Assembly (NCBI GenBank): GCA_013400975.1
Contig: WBMZ01002992.1
Coordinates: forward strand, 1-64,000
Direction of reading: 5' to 3'
Length of the DNA: 64,000 nt
Source: Atrichornis clamosus
Lineage: Eukaryota; Chordata; Aves; Passeriformes; Menuridae
In this document: in pieces, positions 34,673 through 46,436 of the stretch
Position numbering within the stretch: position 1 is the first letter of the stretch
Layout: the number at the start of each line of letters is the position of its first letter
Position numbers and translations under genes: made by a program
The notes under the pieces: model-generated
Told to the model about the DNA's origin: nothing
What the model saw: only the letters and a program-made list of their open reading frames with translations
The model's database searches: none

Positions 34673-35855
34673 TTACCTAACATGTAAAAATTGAGCTTCA
34701 AATCTAAACCAGTCACCCAGGAGTCCTCTTACAGGAGAAAAAAAAGACACCAGTGGCACGTAATTCAGCTGCCTTATCCTGCAAGTCCCAGGTGTGATTC
34801 AATTCCTGTACACAGCTGCCAAATGCCATTTGGGATGGCATCTGAGACCTTTGCATGGGACTGGCAGGTGTCACAGAGGGTTTACAAGGGACAAACATCC
34901 TTCTGAAAAGGCAGCTGGAGGCCAGGAGGGATATCTTGGAGGTCCAGGATGGATTTAGGAGAGCACAGCCTGCCCTAGGATCAGGGTTTATGTTGAGGGA
35001 GGAGACAGCAGCGTGTGCTCAGCTGGGTTCCACGAGTAAGGCTGGCTTAGCTGTGGGTGGACAAGGACTCCCAAAGCTGGTGTGAGGGTCCCTGTGTCAC
35101 TGGGGAGGACAGGACCTGCCACATAAAATCCTCGCCTGATCCATCCCATCTGGATCTCATCCCCGAGCCCGGCTCTTGGGGATACGCTGAACTCCAAGCC
35201 CACGGCCCCAGCAGGCCTTTGGGGAGCTTTGCAGGCCCTAAACACGAAACCAGCCTAGAAATCAGCTTAAATTATGCCAGGGACTTCACCAACCCATGCA
35301 AATTTTGGTGAGGGGGGTATAAATTCACACTTTGACACTGCAGAGCTGAGCTCAAGCACAGTGGGTGCTGAGGTGACTGAAATTTGTATGCCATTAGCAA
35401 GCAGAAGGGGGTGGTTTGCCCTTGTGTTTTCCCTGTTGGTTATGTCTGTACAAAGGGGATATAAAAGGCATCAGGGTGCTGGTACTTTCCCCTCTCTTTG
35501 CTCTGGAGCAGCAGGGGAGAACTGGGACAGTTTTTATGTGACCAAGGTAAACGTGGTGTTTGTTTTCCTTGTGCGTCCCTGCCGAGCGAGGAGCAAATAC
35601 CCACGTCAAAACCTGCTCCTTCCCTTCCTGTCAAACACAGGGGCTTGTGACTCAAACTCCTGATGAAAAGGGAGCCAGAACTGTGAAACTGGGTGTTAGC
35701 AGAAAGCAAATTTAACCTTGTTTGTGGGTGGTGGAGCAGACCCCTCTTCTGTAGCAAGCTTGATACAAAATGCCATCAATCATTTTAATGAAGGAACAAG
35801 ATAAGATGTAGAGATATTGGAATAAAAGCAGGTGCATTTCTCTGAAGTACCAGAG
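34673..35855. other. Intergenic stretch with possible promoter signals
   Basis: This 1.2-kb stretch between two CR1 copies is unique. Its only notable content is the TATA box and donor near 35.46-35.55 kb. No coding gene is seen. Confidence 0.65.
35460..35546 (+). promoter_or_regulatory. Possible TATA promoter with a short first exon
   Basis: TATAAAAGG at 35460-35468 is a full TATA consensus. About 30 bases later comes a pyrimidine-rich start region (TACTTTCCCCTCTCTTTGCT). An AAG|GTAAAC splice donor follows at 35547. No ATG-led conserved peptide lies between. The arrangement fits the first exon of an unrecognised transcript but may be coincidence. Confidence 0.25.
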
Positions 35856-36212
35856 AATTATTAAGCTTGGAAAAGAACTACAAGATCATGGAGTCCAAGC
35901 TGTGACTGATCCCCACCTTGTCACCCAGCCTGAGTGCCACCTCCAGGCCTTCCCTGGACACCTCCAGGGATGGGGACTCCACCACCTCCCCCAGCAGCCC
36001 CTCCCAATGCCTGGCCACCCTTTCCGTGAAAAAATTTTCCCTAATATCCGATCTAAACCTCTCCTGCTGCAACTTGAATCCATTTCCTCTCATCCTGTCC
36101 CTTGTTGCCTGGGAGAAGGGACCAACCCTCACCTGGCTGCACCCTCCTGTCGGGGAGTTGTGCAGAGGGAGAAGGTCCCCCCTGAGCCTCCTTTTTTCAA
36201 GATTAAACACTT
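35856..36212 (-). mobile_element. CR1 LINE (~355 bp)
   Basis: In antisense: AAGATCATGGAGTCCAAGCT, GGACACCTCCAGGGATGGGG, CTAATATCCGATCTAAACCT, and the coding-region end CTGTCGGGGAGTTGTGCAGA. Confidence 0.92.
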
Positions 36213-36800
36213 CCAGTAATATTAAATGAAGTAATATTGAATGAAGCCACAACACTGATGGTTTCTTCCTCCTGTAGCATCATCATCAGCTGGGGATCCT
36301 GAACGGAGCAGAACTGTGATGGGAGGGCACTGACTCTTGGTGAAGGATGATTTCCCTCTTTGGAGACCTGGCATGAGGCTCAGCTGTAGCAAAACAAATT
36401 CTTTCTCTGTGTTTCACCCTTTAAGGGACAAGACATTCCTGACATGACAAATATCCTGATTTTTTCCTTGCACTGCAGAGCCTTTCAGCTCTGGCAGACC
36501 TGGCAGTGGCTTTTTGTTGTGCCTGGCAGTGCCAACTGAAGTTTTTTGTGTCTAATCCAGGGAAATGTTTGAACCTGGGCGATCTCTGGAGGGGAGATGC
36601 TCTAACGAGCTGCTGTGCGGGTGAGGAGGAAGAGAGTGTTTTGTTACCTCCCAAAAGAGCAAATATCTGAGCTGCCCATCAGCCACGCTCTCCTTGTGCC
36701 TGCCAGAGGATGGGTTCTGTTTGGGAGTGCCAAGGAGCACCCCAGCTCTCTGGAGAGCTGGTGGCTGGTCCAGCACGAGCTGACACACCAACCAGGGAGA

Positions 36801-36860
36801 AAAATATCCATCTTTCTGGACAAATATCCACCTTTCTGGATGAATATCCACTTTTCTGGG
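36801..36860 (+). repeat. 20-bp tandem repeat, three copies
   Basis: The unit AAATATCCACCTTTCTGGAC repeats exactly every 20 bases (36801, 36821, 36841) with one to four mismatches per copy. Confidence 0.9.
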
Positions 36861-38184
36861 CAAGGTGTGTACTTGTGTTGGGTTCCAGAGAGTTGGTGGT
36901 CAGCAGTGCTTGGACACAGCTTTGTCTGCTGATTTAGGGGGTGTTCAGTAGGGGAAATGGGTGACCTCTGAGCTAGTCTTAACTTCCATTCCTAAAAAAT
37001 GCATTCTTACACCGTTTTGTGGTGCGAAAGGGCCAAGACAGAAAACTTCTGCCTTTGTATTTCTCAGTGATGCAAGTAGTGTCCCCCCAGAGGGACTCAG
37101 TGTCTCTTTTTGATTCGGGTTTCTTTGCTAACCCAGGCAGGCTGTGTGGTTTTATACTGCCACTGAAGTTTCTCATTAAAGAATTAAGGCCCTAAATACC
37201 TCCTGGCACCAAAAATCCTGAAGCCAAGTGCAGCATTTACTGCTACATTGCATGTTGGAGGCCACATAAACCATGAAGCATCACAGGTCTGCAGGAAAAG
37301 GTCAGAAAAATTGGGCCTTACAACTGGAGGCTTTGCTTTGGTGTAAAGGGGAGGCAGAATTTAAATTGTGCTGTGCCATTTCATGTCTGTACAAATGTGT
37401 TTGGAAGGGCCTGGCTGTGCTCAGCAGTCCTGGGCCAGGTACAGGCACACCTGGAGCAGGGAGGGAGCTCTGTTTGCTTCTGCAACGACAAAGCACCTGA
37501 GTTAATTCCTCCTGATGCTGCATTGCCTCCACTTTTAATAATTCTGTCCTTCTGGGTCTCTGTTCCCTACAGTAACATGGAAATAATAATTTTTTTTAGT
37601 GACTGAATTGTGTCCCTGGGAAAATCAGCTCTGTCTGTGGAGTGCTGAGGCAGGACTAGTTTTGGCTATTTTGGGAGGGGAACACTCACAGGGAATGGTC
37701 TCTGGAGTAAATCCAAGGTGACAGAGCTGCACACAAGGTCCCGTGAGTGCCTCCTCCATGGGAATCTGCTCCCAAAATTCCTGTTGCACAGAATTCCTTG
37801 GGATCCAGATGCTGTTTTCTGACAGGCCATTAGGTGGTGGTGGAGGAAGCAGGACGGACACAATCCGCGGGGTTTCAAACCGGGAAAGTCAGAAAACTCC
37901 TTAAACTTCTCACCAAGGAAATATTTCCTTGTTGTCTGCTCAAAGAAATGAGAAATGGGTAGGGGAGGGTGATCCCATGTGTGTGGGAAAGGGATCACTG
38001 GGAAAGGGGGAGCAGCAACTTCAGTCACTGCTCCCCTGCTCTTGGAGAGGGCAGGGAGCACCCGATGGGGAGGACACAAACCTCAGGGTTTTGGCAGAAA
38101 ATTACAAGGGGAGGAGAGGGAGAAGAGCAGGGATGGAGCTCTGCAGGTTTTCTCCCTGGCGCTGCTGACAGAGGCAGGGAAGGA

Positions 38185-38201
38185 GGGTGGGAAGGGGTGG
38201 G
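38185..38201 (+). other. Canonical G-quadruplex motif
   Basis: GGGTGGGAAGGGGTGGG has four G-runs with loops of 1, 2 and 1 bases. It lies within a purine-rich tract (about 38,160-38,240). Such short loops give stable quadruplexes. No function can be assigned. Confidence 0.7.
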
Positions 38202-38436
38202 AGGTAGCACTGGAGGGAGGTGAAGGAGGTGTGTGAGCCAGGCAGGGTTGTGGCAGCTTGATCTTGGGAAGAAACTCTTCTTCTCAAGGGTTGATGTGTG
38301 AAAACTCAGGCTTTGACAGGAACAGGAAGGGGAAAAAATAGGACAACTCCGAATAAGCAACCGACCACACACAGAAATCCCTGGTTGGCCCTCCGTGGCT
38401 TTGATTGACTGTGGTGGGCTGGTTTGGAAAATGATG

Positions 38437-38540
38437 AAATCGTGGAGTCATTAAGTTTGGAAAAGTCCTCTAAGATCATTGATCACACCTAAAATGATAA
38501 AAGTCTTGTCTTCATTGACCCTGTGCTGTCACATCACCAG
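38437..38540 (-). mobile_element. CR1 LINE 3' fragment, worn
   Basis: The antisense end TCGTGGAGTCATTAAGTTTG and AAGATCATTGATCACACC are recognisable, after which similarity fades. Confidence 0.65.
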
Positions 38541-39410
38541 TCAAGGAGCCCTGGCGGGTGCCAGGAACATCCCACAGGAAATTTGGCTTGCTGTGTGTAA
38601 CATTTGTGTCCTCCTCAGCGTCAGGAATGAGGGACTGGAGCCTGAGCACCCTCCTTTCAGCCACTAAACCCAGCCTAATGCAGCAGCCAATATTTGTGTT
38701 GCTTGTCACCCCTTTTATCAGCTTCACATCTGTGCTGCAACCCAACAGGGTTATATTTCACTATCTTGCTAAATGATCTACATGGAGGGGCTGCAGAGAC
38801 TGGCAAGGACTAGGAGCTCTAAATCCATGGCATTTGGCATCTGTTCCTGCAAAACCCCAACCTCAAACTGTGCTTTCTGAGCCAAGCTGGTGATGGGTGG
38901 CACCGAGCCAGTGTCAGGACAGTGCAGGAGCTCTTTGCTTGCAAGGAAAAACCTCCAAAAAAAGCCAGGACCAGGACTGGAGGGTAGGAAACCCCTGCAG
39001 TTTTGCTTTAGCATGTTCTGCATCCTTGCCCAAGCCTTTAACAATGAGAAATTGAACTAAAGCCTGAAAACCTCAGCTGCTTTAATATGAAAAGCTTCTA
39101 GTCCACTGGAGGAGAATTTCCTTTTGGATAATTCCTTGTGGATGCCCTTCTCCAGCATCCAGCAGGGACTATCCAGCGCTATGTCTCTCCTGTCCTGGGT
39201 GCCAGCATGCTGTGTTTTCCTTTCCTCATCCCTGCTCAGGGTTTTTTTCCTCGGTGAGGCACTAACAGCCCTTCTCATGTGAAGGACACAGTTTGGTTCC
39301 AGGCCTGCACCGTGATGTTTGAAGCTGCTCCGTATCAGAGCTGGGTGATGAAGCTTGAATCCTGAGACCAAACTGAGCTGGGGAACCAAAGAACTAAAGG
39401 GAATAAAATA

Positions 39411-39590
39411 CATAGAATTCCTGGAAAGGACCTGGAAGACCACCCTGTTCCATCCCTCCATCCACGAGCAGGGACACCTTCCACTAGAGCAGGCTGCTCA
39501 GGGCCCCATCCAGACGGGCCTTGCCTGAGGGTGAGGTGCTGAAAGCAGCAGCACTGGGCACTCAGCCTGGAGAAGCTGCTGATTTTGGCT
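39411..39590 (-). mobile_element. CR1 LINE 3' tail, divergent
   Basis: CATAGAATTCCTGGAAAGGA, CACGAGCAGGGACACCTTCC and GGCTGCTCAGGGCCCCATCC, read in antisense. The right boundary is unclear. Confidence 0.78.
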
Positions 39591-39908
39591 AGGCTGAACC
39601 CAGAATTGCCCATATTTCATTTAACCTGGTTCTCTCCAAGCATTGCTTAATTGCAAGGACTCTTGTGTCAAACCTAGCTCTTGCTTTTCAGAGACATGGA
39701 AGTTTCTTTGGCCAGCCTGGATCTTTCTCCCATGGCATTATAAAACCTTTTTTGGAGAACCATTTGGTCGCACTAAGGTGTGCCCACCAGACACTCAGAA
39801 GATCTCAAGTCCATCATTATTTCATTTTTGACATAGTTTTCTTGAGTTTCTCCAAAGAAAGGGCAGATGGATGCTTTCAGAGACTGACTGTAGGCAGTGA
39901 CCGTGCAC

Positions 39909-39950
39909 TGTGTGTGTGTTTGTGTGTGTATTTGTGTGTTTTGTATTTGA
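39909..39950 (+). repeat. Interrupted (TG)n microsatellite
   Basis: TGTGTGTGTGTTTGTGTGTG continues for about 40 bases with TTT and ATT interruptions. Confidence 0.8.
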
Positions 39951-42561
39951 GAGGCTGGAATAAATATTTGCCTCAGCAGGACATTAGCAGGGCCTGAATT
40001 AGCTGACCTTGAAGCCAACACCAAGCTGTGACCATCACCCCATTTTCCTGATTACTTCTAGGAGTCTTCATGGCTCAGTGAGCAGAAGTGAGCTACTGGC
40101 ACAAGTCAGGGACAAATTCTGTCCCTGTGCTGCTCTGTTGGCCAGAGAAAGCCCTGGAATCACATGTTTTACCAGCTGCCACTGGGTTAATCAGGATCTG
40201 CTCATATCTTGAGAACTGGGACCAGTTTATGGTGCTTTTCCCATGAGGAAGGACATAAGGAAATGCTGCAGTCAGGTGAGGCAACACTGCACTAAGTAAA
40301 TTCACCACCTCATTCCTTTTGGTTTTTTTCTTTCCTGTTTTGTAGGAAATCTCTGCAGCATGAAACACAATTGACCTGGTTTCTTATGAAAAGTACTAAA
40401 AAGCAATGCAGGCTGCCCAGAGCCATTGAACCCCCAATTTTATGCTGTCATAGCATAAGTGACACTGCTCTAGCCTATTTTACATCCTGCTGTAGGGGTT
40501 CTTCATGACCAGGAATAAAGCTGCTTCACCTAAGGTTGGGCTGTTTAAAGACAAGTAAATGCTCAGACGTTCTGGTGGTGACACCCACACGAATATTTGG
40601 ATAGGCAGAAGCCTCCCAAGGCAGGGGGTCTATGCAAAGAATGCCGAATACTGAGTGAAGGATATAAATGGATGGTGGAGGTAAGGAATTTTCTCAGGTC
40701 TATGAATCATCCTTGTGATCATCTCCTGTTTTGTTTTTTTTTTTCCCATCTGTCTTTTAAAAACAGCTGCATCACTGTCCTCTGGCTGCCAACTGTGACT
40801 CTTGGGCCATGTAAATTGCTTCTTAGAGAGACCTGTGCTCCATTTGCATGTTTGTCATATTTTCTCCTCTTTCAAGCAAAATAAAAAGCAGCCCAGATTG
40901 CCCAAATATCCCTGTGATTACTGACATTATCTTGGCTGAGGTGAGAGCTCTGAAACATCCAGAGTGTGGCACAGTAATTGGAAGAGCCAAGGTGCTGGGG
41001 GCTGCACCAAGCTCATTTTCCCTTTCCATCAGCTGGGATACAGTTCCAGGAATGCAGGTTCAGCTTTGCAGATCTGATCCGCTCCTCTTGGTGGCTTGGG
41101 AGAGCTGGACTTGACTTCCCTGAGGGCTGCACTGAGTTCCATCACTGTGATAATGGATGGCAACGTCTTCCCCTCCTCAGGAGGAAACTCAGAAACCCCC
41201 CTTGGTCTTTCTGTTGAGTGCCCTTGGCATTTCTGTTTTTCTCTTTAGCAAAACCAGCCCAAAAGAAGAAATCTGGTGATTTCACATGTCTGAAGTACAT
41301 TGAAAATGTCCACTTATTTATACTCTGAATGAACAGCTGTCATTTTAACTTGTGCTGTCACCATGCTCACCTGTCAGGTCAAACAGTTTATGAACAGTGA
41401 ATGTGAAGGAAGGGAATCATATCAAATTCCAAGCTGAATGGGAGCTGTGTGTGCCTTGCTGGTTGCTGTGTGTGTGGGCTCACTCCCTTCCCAACCCCAG
41501 CAAAGCCAAAATTGTCACTTCTACACAGCCTGAGAGGGGAAAAGTGGAGAATGAGCTGTCCAAAACTTCATGTTGATTGACCACAGCTTGTAGATTATGT
41601 CCAGGGTGTCACGGCTTGGAGGCATTCATTGCTGGCAGGGAAAAAGCACTTGTTCTCAGCATTTTTGTGTCTGGAAATGATTTAATCTGTCAGACTTTGC
41701 TGGAGACGGTGTGGACAGTTCTTGTGCTGAGGAGGAGGAAGATTCCCTCAGCTTTGGAGCCCCGAAGCCTGGATTTAGGCTTGTGTGGTTGGGAATGCAG
41801 AGAACACCGAAGAGCTGAGGGACAGCTCTCTGCAGGGCTCTGCTAAGGATATTGAATGGCTGTGGCCAGAAGAGAAATCTTCATTTCTTTTCTTTCTGGA
41901 AAGCCCTGTGACCCACACCACAAGCAGGAACAGCACAAAGGCTCGGTGCCAGGTTTCTTCCCTGGGATGAAGGGATGCAGGGGTGTAGAGCCAGTGCCAG
42001 GAATGTCATTTGTTGTGTCCTCAGTGATCCAAGACGTCTCTGGTTTTGGGTGATACCCTTTGTACCTGTGCTGTGTGAGGGGCTCTGGCCCGGGGCAGGA
42101 CCATGCCAGTGCTGGATGACAACGAGATGTCCTCCTGCTCCCCCTGTGCCTCTGAGCTCTGATGACCCTCATCTCTGGGCCATGCTCTGCTCGGAATTAC
42201 ATCCCCAAGAGCCACAGCTCGTTGGGGTGTCACTGGTTATCCTCACATTGCACTGCATTTCCCAGGGGCAGAGGTGGCCCGAGAGGGCCAGTGGTGCCTG
42301 TTCTGAATTGTCCACTGATCCCTAGGAAAGGCTGTTGCCTGGATCCCAGCTGTAGGGCGGCATGGAGGGAGATGCCCCCTTTTCCTCCAGCTCTTTGTGT
42401 GCTGGGCAAGGGCCAGCATGGCTCACTGTGAGGATCTCAGCCAAAAAATTTGGTGGATTTTGGGACACTTTCCTCCTTATATTGTCTCAAACCGGGACAG
42501 GTTCTCTGCACTGTTGCCACATTCAAGCCAAGGCCAGGCTGCTTCCTTGTGGGAGAAGGAA

Positions 42562-42655
42562 TCCCAAAATCCCAGAATATGTTGAGTTGGAAGAGATCCA
42601 CAAGGGATCTTCGAGTCCAGCTCCTGTCCCTGCACAGTACCATCCCAAATGAAGT
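42562..42655 (-). mobile_element. CR1 LINE 3' tail, older subfamily
   Basis: CCCAGAATATGTTGAGTTGG, CACAAGGGATCTTCGAGTCC and CTGTCCCTGCACAGTACC follow the subfamily with GAGTTGGAA and CGAGTCCA in antisense. Confidence 0.82.
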
Positions 42656-43177
42656 TTTTTGCTCCTTCTGCTCCCATGGTCAGCCTTCGTTTGAGCATTT
42701 AGAAAATTTTCTTCGTCCTATTCAAAAGAGAGAATGCTGCCACCCTCTCTGCTCAGTGGATGCCATGAACTGAGTTGTTGTAACCACTCCCCTTGGTACC
42801 CTTTGAGCCCCTTCCTTACTCTGCTCACCCCCGGTTTGGTACAGAGTGCAGTGACAAAAGAAAAGGGACAAAAGATGAAGTAAAAAAGCCACTGAAAGTC
42901 CTGGTTTTTGCATCACCCAAGTCTTTAATAATCCCTGCTAACATGTGATTTATATAGCACCTTTTGTCCTGGAGTGTATTCCAAATTCCATAAATAAGTG
43001 CAATGCTGTGCTAACGAGGTCTTAACTCTGTCAAGGACGCAGCCTGAGGCTCTACAACTGCAGGCATTTCTCATCAAAATCTCTGGTGTTTCTCCAACCT
43101 TCATCCTACAACAAAGTTCTTGCAAGGCTGCCTTGGGCAAAGGTGGATCTCTGTCTGCCACCAGTGGGAGGGATCAG

Positions 43178-43288
43178 AGTCACAGAATGGTTTGGGTTGG
43201 AAGAGACCCTAAAGGTCACCCAATTCCAACCCCCTGCCATGGGCAGGGCCACCTCCCACTAGTGCAGGTTGCTCAGAGCTCACTGCTC
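43178..43288 (-). mobile_element. CR1 LINE 3' tail
   Basis: In antisense: GTCACAGAATGGTTTGGGTT, then CCCTGCCATGGGCAGGGCCA. Truncated after CAGGTTGCTCAGAGCTC. Confidence 0.9.
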
Positions 43289-43591
43289 ACCTGAGCTGGA
43301 GGAAAAAGGCTCAGCTGAACTGCGTGGTTGAGGAAAGATGTTGCAGTGAGAAGGAAATGCTTAAATCAACCCTTGTGAACAGATTGTGCCCCTCAGAGTT
43401 GGTGGAAGCAGAAGGGATGTAGAAACCAGGGCTGGCCTCTATCAACAGGGAGGAAATGAGAAAAAGGAGGGTCTGAGAAGGTGGGAGTTGTGAGTGGAGG
43501 TGCCTGAGGGTGATTAGGTGAGGAATGGGCAAAGGCATTAACTTCTATTTCAATACAAACTTATCAGCCCCAGATCCAGAGAACAGGAACA

Positions 43592-43756
43592 GGTATCCCA
43601 GAGAAGCTGTGGCTGCCCCATCCCTGGAAGTGTCCAAGGCCAGGTTGGACGGGGCTTGGAGCACCCTGGGATAGTGGAAGGTGTTGTAACACGTGGCAGG
43701 GGTTGGAACTGGATGAGATTTAAGGCCCCTTCCAACCCAAACCACAGTAGGATTCT
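43592..43756 (+). mobile_element. CR1 LINE 3' tail
   Basis: CCCAGAGAAGCTGTGGCTGC, GGAGCACCCTGGGATAGTGG, end TTCCAACCCAAACCACAGTA. It lies inverted relative to the copy at 43.2 kb, about 300 bases away. Confidence 0.92.
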
Positions 43757-45944
43757 CTCATCTGGGAAGTGGGCATTTCCCTCACTGGGTCATTTTAGGG
43801 ATCAGTGCACCACAGCCTGTGGACCATCACGTACCCCAGTGGTGGGACCACCTGCAAATTGTCATTAAATAAAGGGCAAGGTGTCAAAGGACTGAGAGGC
43901 TGAGCTGCAGCAGTGAGAGTCTCTCATTTAAAATAATGGTGGATAGGAAATCGAAATGTTATTGCTGCTGTAAAGAGGATACGGCTCCCTCACAGTTTGC
44001 TCCCTCTTTTAAAGGCTGACACTCACAGAAGCTGTCGTGGTAACAGCAGCAGCTTCCCAGTTATTAGGAGCTCTCAGAAGGATCTTTGTGAGCCAAGCAG
44101 CCGTGCCTTTTATTAGCACTGATGGTGTGTGTCAATGGTTGGCCTCTCTTTATGCTGGCATTAACAAGAGTTGGGAGAAAATTGTGTTGTTGAGCGCAAG
44201 TCAAGCAGAAATAATGGCACTTAAATTCCTTCTCTGCATCCATGAAGTGACAGCATGTCTGGTCTTCAGCATCTATTTCATGTTTATGTGTCACAGCCAA
44301 AGTCTTGCATTGCAATATCCCAGTTTCTCTAGTATGGGTTTGATTTTGTCCTTCATAAAATTTTTCTTGTTTGTGGGGTGAAGAGTTCATTGTTTGCAGC
44401 CTTTACCTCCCCTCTAGATGCAGTCTCTTTCCCAATGTGTAAAATCTGCCCTCCAAGCCACATCTGGACTGCAGAGATCCAACACAAGTTTTTCCTATCC
44501 TGCTCTTCCAGGGAAGTCTCATCAAGTTAAGAAAATTTCAGCTGACGTGCAGCTGCGTTTTCAAAGCAGGGACAGCTGCTCATGTGCCTTGTCTGTGCCA
44601 TGACTGGAATGAAGGATATATTCCAGTTTTCAGGAGTTCAGCACAGATCAGGAGATCTTGGTTTACTCCCATGTTCTGCTACTGGCTGCCTAAGTGTCCC
44701 TGGGGGAATTGTACACTCCACCTGTGCCTCACTTTCCAGCCTGTGGAAGAACATGCTTCTCTCCATTTTTCCTGTCTGACATTTGGATTTGGAGACTTGT
44801 GCAGCAGGAATTGCCTGTTACTTTGTGCAGTGTGTTCCTGGATCAGTGAGGCCTTGATCTACACCAGTCTGCAGGCAAATGTCAGTGCCTGGGGGATCTG
44901 CCTGGGGGATCACAGCAGTTCTGGCTTTCAGAAGGAGTTGTGGCTTTGAGGCCCGTTCCTGACAAAAGGACACACACCAGCATAGCAGCATCCCTGGTCA
45001 TGCTGTGGTGACTTAGAGAAAAACATCTCTCAGGCTGAGATTGCAGTGGCCACAGTCGACTTCTTGCCCCAATCAATGACCCCAACAAGCACAGAATTTT
45101 TGATTCCTTTAATTTGTCTTTGCTGATTATTTAACTTGAAAACCCAAGGTGTTTCTAAAGCTCTCCTCCAGTGGTTCACCCCTTGCTGTCGTTCTCTGGA
45201 GAGTGAACACAGCAGAGCCCTCATTTCAGTTCTGAGTATGTTTGAAATCCATCATGACCAAGCTCTGCAGCCCCTTTTCCTTCTTCAGCTGCCTGTCTGT
45301 GTGTCTGCCCAGACAGCTTGTACCTCCCAATGCATTTGTTGGCAGGCTACAGGACCTCAGCACAATCGATTTTTCCTGTCCAGGAAGTCAGAGCTGCCAT
45401 CCATCCTGCTGAACGAGGAGCATTTGTCACGGAGGGGGAAGCTTTGCCAGGTGTCAGGTCATTCCTGGCTTGGGGTGCTTCCTTGAGACAATGCCAGCAC
45501 AATTTCTTTGCCAGATGGGAATGCTGAGCGTTGGGGTGTCCTTGTGGGTGACTCTGGAGTGAACAGGCAGGTGCACCCCAAGCAAACCCCGCTGCTCTCC
45601 CCAGCCTGTGAGCAGTGGCAGTGTTTCCAAAACATTCCTTACCTATGGCCCAGTGTTTAGCATCAGCTCATCTGCGGGTTGGGGACTTTTCAGATGCCTC
45701 ACCCAAGCTCAGTGCTGGGCTAAGGCAGCTCTCAGGAGCACCCAGCTCCCAGGAGAGTAGATGATGGCCAAGGCGGATCACAGCAATACAGTCTGTTCTG
45801 TTTCCTCTACAGAAATCTGTCTAAAATCTGTCCCAATCCCAGTTCTCAGCCTGGTTAAGACCTGTGTGTTTCTGTAACCAGCTTTGCCCAGTGGCATCAT
45901 GTCTAGAAGGATTTTTGAGACTTTCCTGATCAATGGGTCCAATC
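43757..45944. other. Intergenic stretch, unique
   Basis: Apart from the MIR-like SINE at 44.6 kb this is unique DNA. The AT-rich block at 44,030-44,330 has a chance 114-codon frame and the look of possible conserved non-coding DNA. No gene is recognised. Confidence 0.65.
44630..44752 (+). mobile_element. MIR-like (amniote core-SINE) relic
   Basis: The order ATCAGGAGATCTTGGTTTAC, TTCTGCTACTGGCTGCCTAA, CTGTGCCTCACTTTCCAGCC follows the MIR layout of tRNA-like part, core and the CTGTGCCTCAGTTTCC block. Divergence is high, as expected for an element from early amniotes. Confidence 0.7.
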
Positions 45945-46245
45945 CCAGAATCACAGAATCCTAGAAAGGTTTGGGTTAGAAGGGACCTTAAAATTCCTCT
46001 CATTCCAACCTCCTGCTATGGGCAGGGACACCTCCCACTATCCCAGGTTGCTCCAAGCCCCGTCCAACCTGGCCTTGGACACTTCCAGGGATGGGGCAGC
46101 CACAGCTTCTCTGGGCAATCTGTGCCAGGGCCTCACCACCCTCACAGAAAGGAATTCCTTCCTAACACCTACCTTAAATCAATTCTCTCTCAGTTTAAAG
46201 CCATTACTCCTCATCCTCTCACTACAAGCCCTTGTAAAATGTCAC
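45945..46245 (-). mobile_element. CR1 LINE 3' tail (~300 bp)
   Basis: The antisense tail runs from CCCAGAATCACAGAATCCTA through ACCTGGCCTTGGACACTTCC and AGCCACAGCTTCTCTGGGCA. It ends at TCACTACAAGCCCTTGTAAA, so more of the element is retained than in most copies here. Confidence 0.95.
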
Positions 46246-46436
46246 ACCTCAGTCAACAGCCTGAGGTGTAGGAGAGCAGTGACATTTAGATTTAAAATGA
46301 TTCATCTCGATCATGCCACCACCATTAGGGCTTGTAACAATGAGCTACTTCACATGCTCCTTCCTGCAGTCCTGTGCATAAGGAAGGGTATTTAAAAAGG
46401 GCATTTAATGAGGGTATTTAACGGCTTCCATTGCAG

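Larger units (their letters stand above)
36213..42561. other. Intergenic stretch, CR1-poor
   Basis: Over 6 kb only two worn CR1 fragments (38.4 and 39.4 kb) are found. Also present are a 20-bp tandem repeat (36.8 kb), a G-quadruplex motif (38.19 kb), a GT-rich run (39.9 kb) and unique DNA. Open frames are short and unremarkable on both strands. No gene is recognised. Confidence 0.65.

Noticed and set aside
34222..34716. 164-codon frame on the minus strand
   Set aside because: It lies over the divergent CR1 copy at 34.3-34.7 kb and is not a functional reverse transcriptase.
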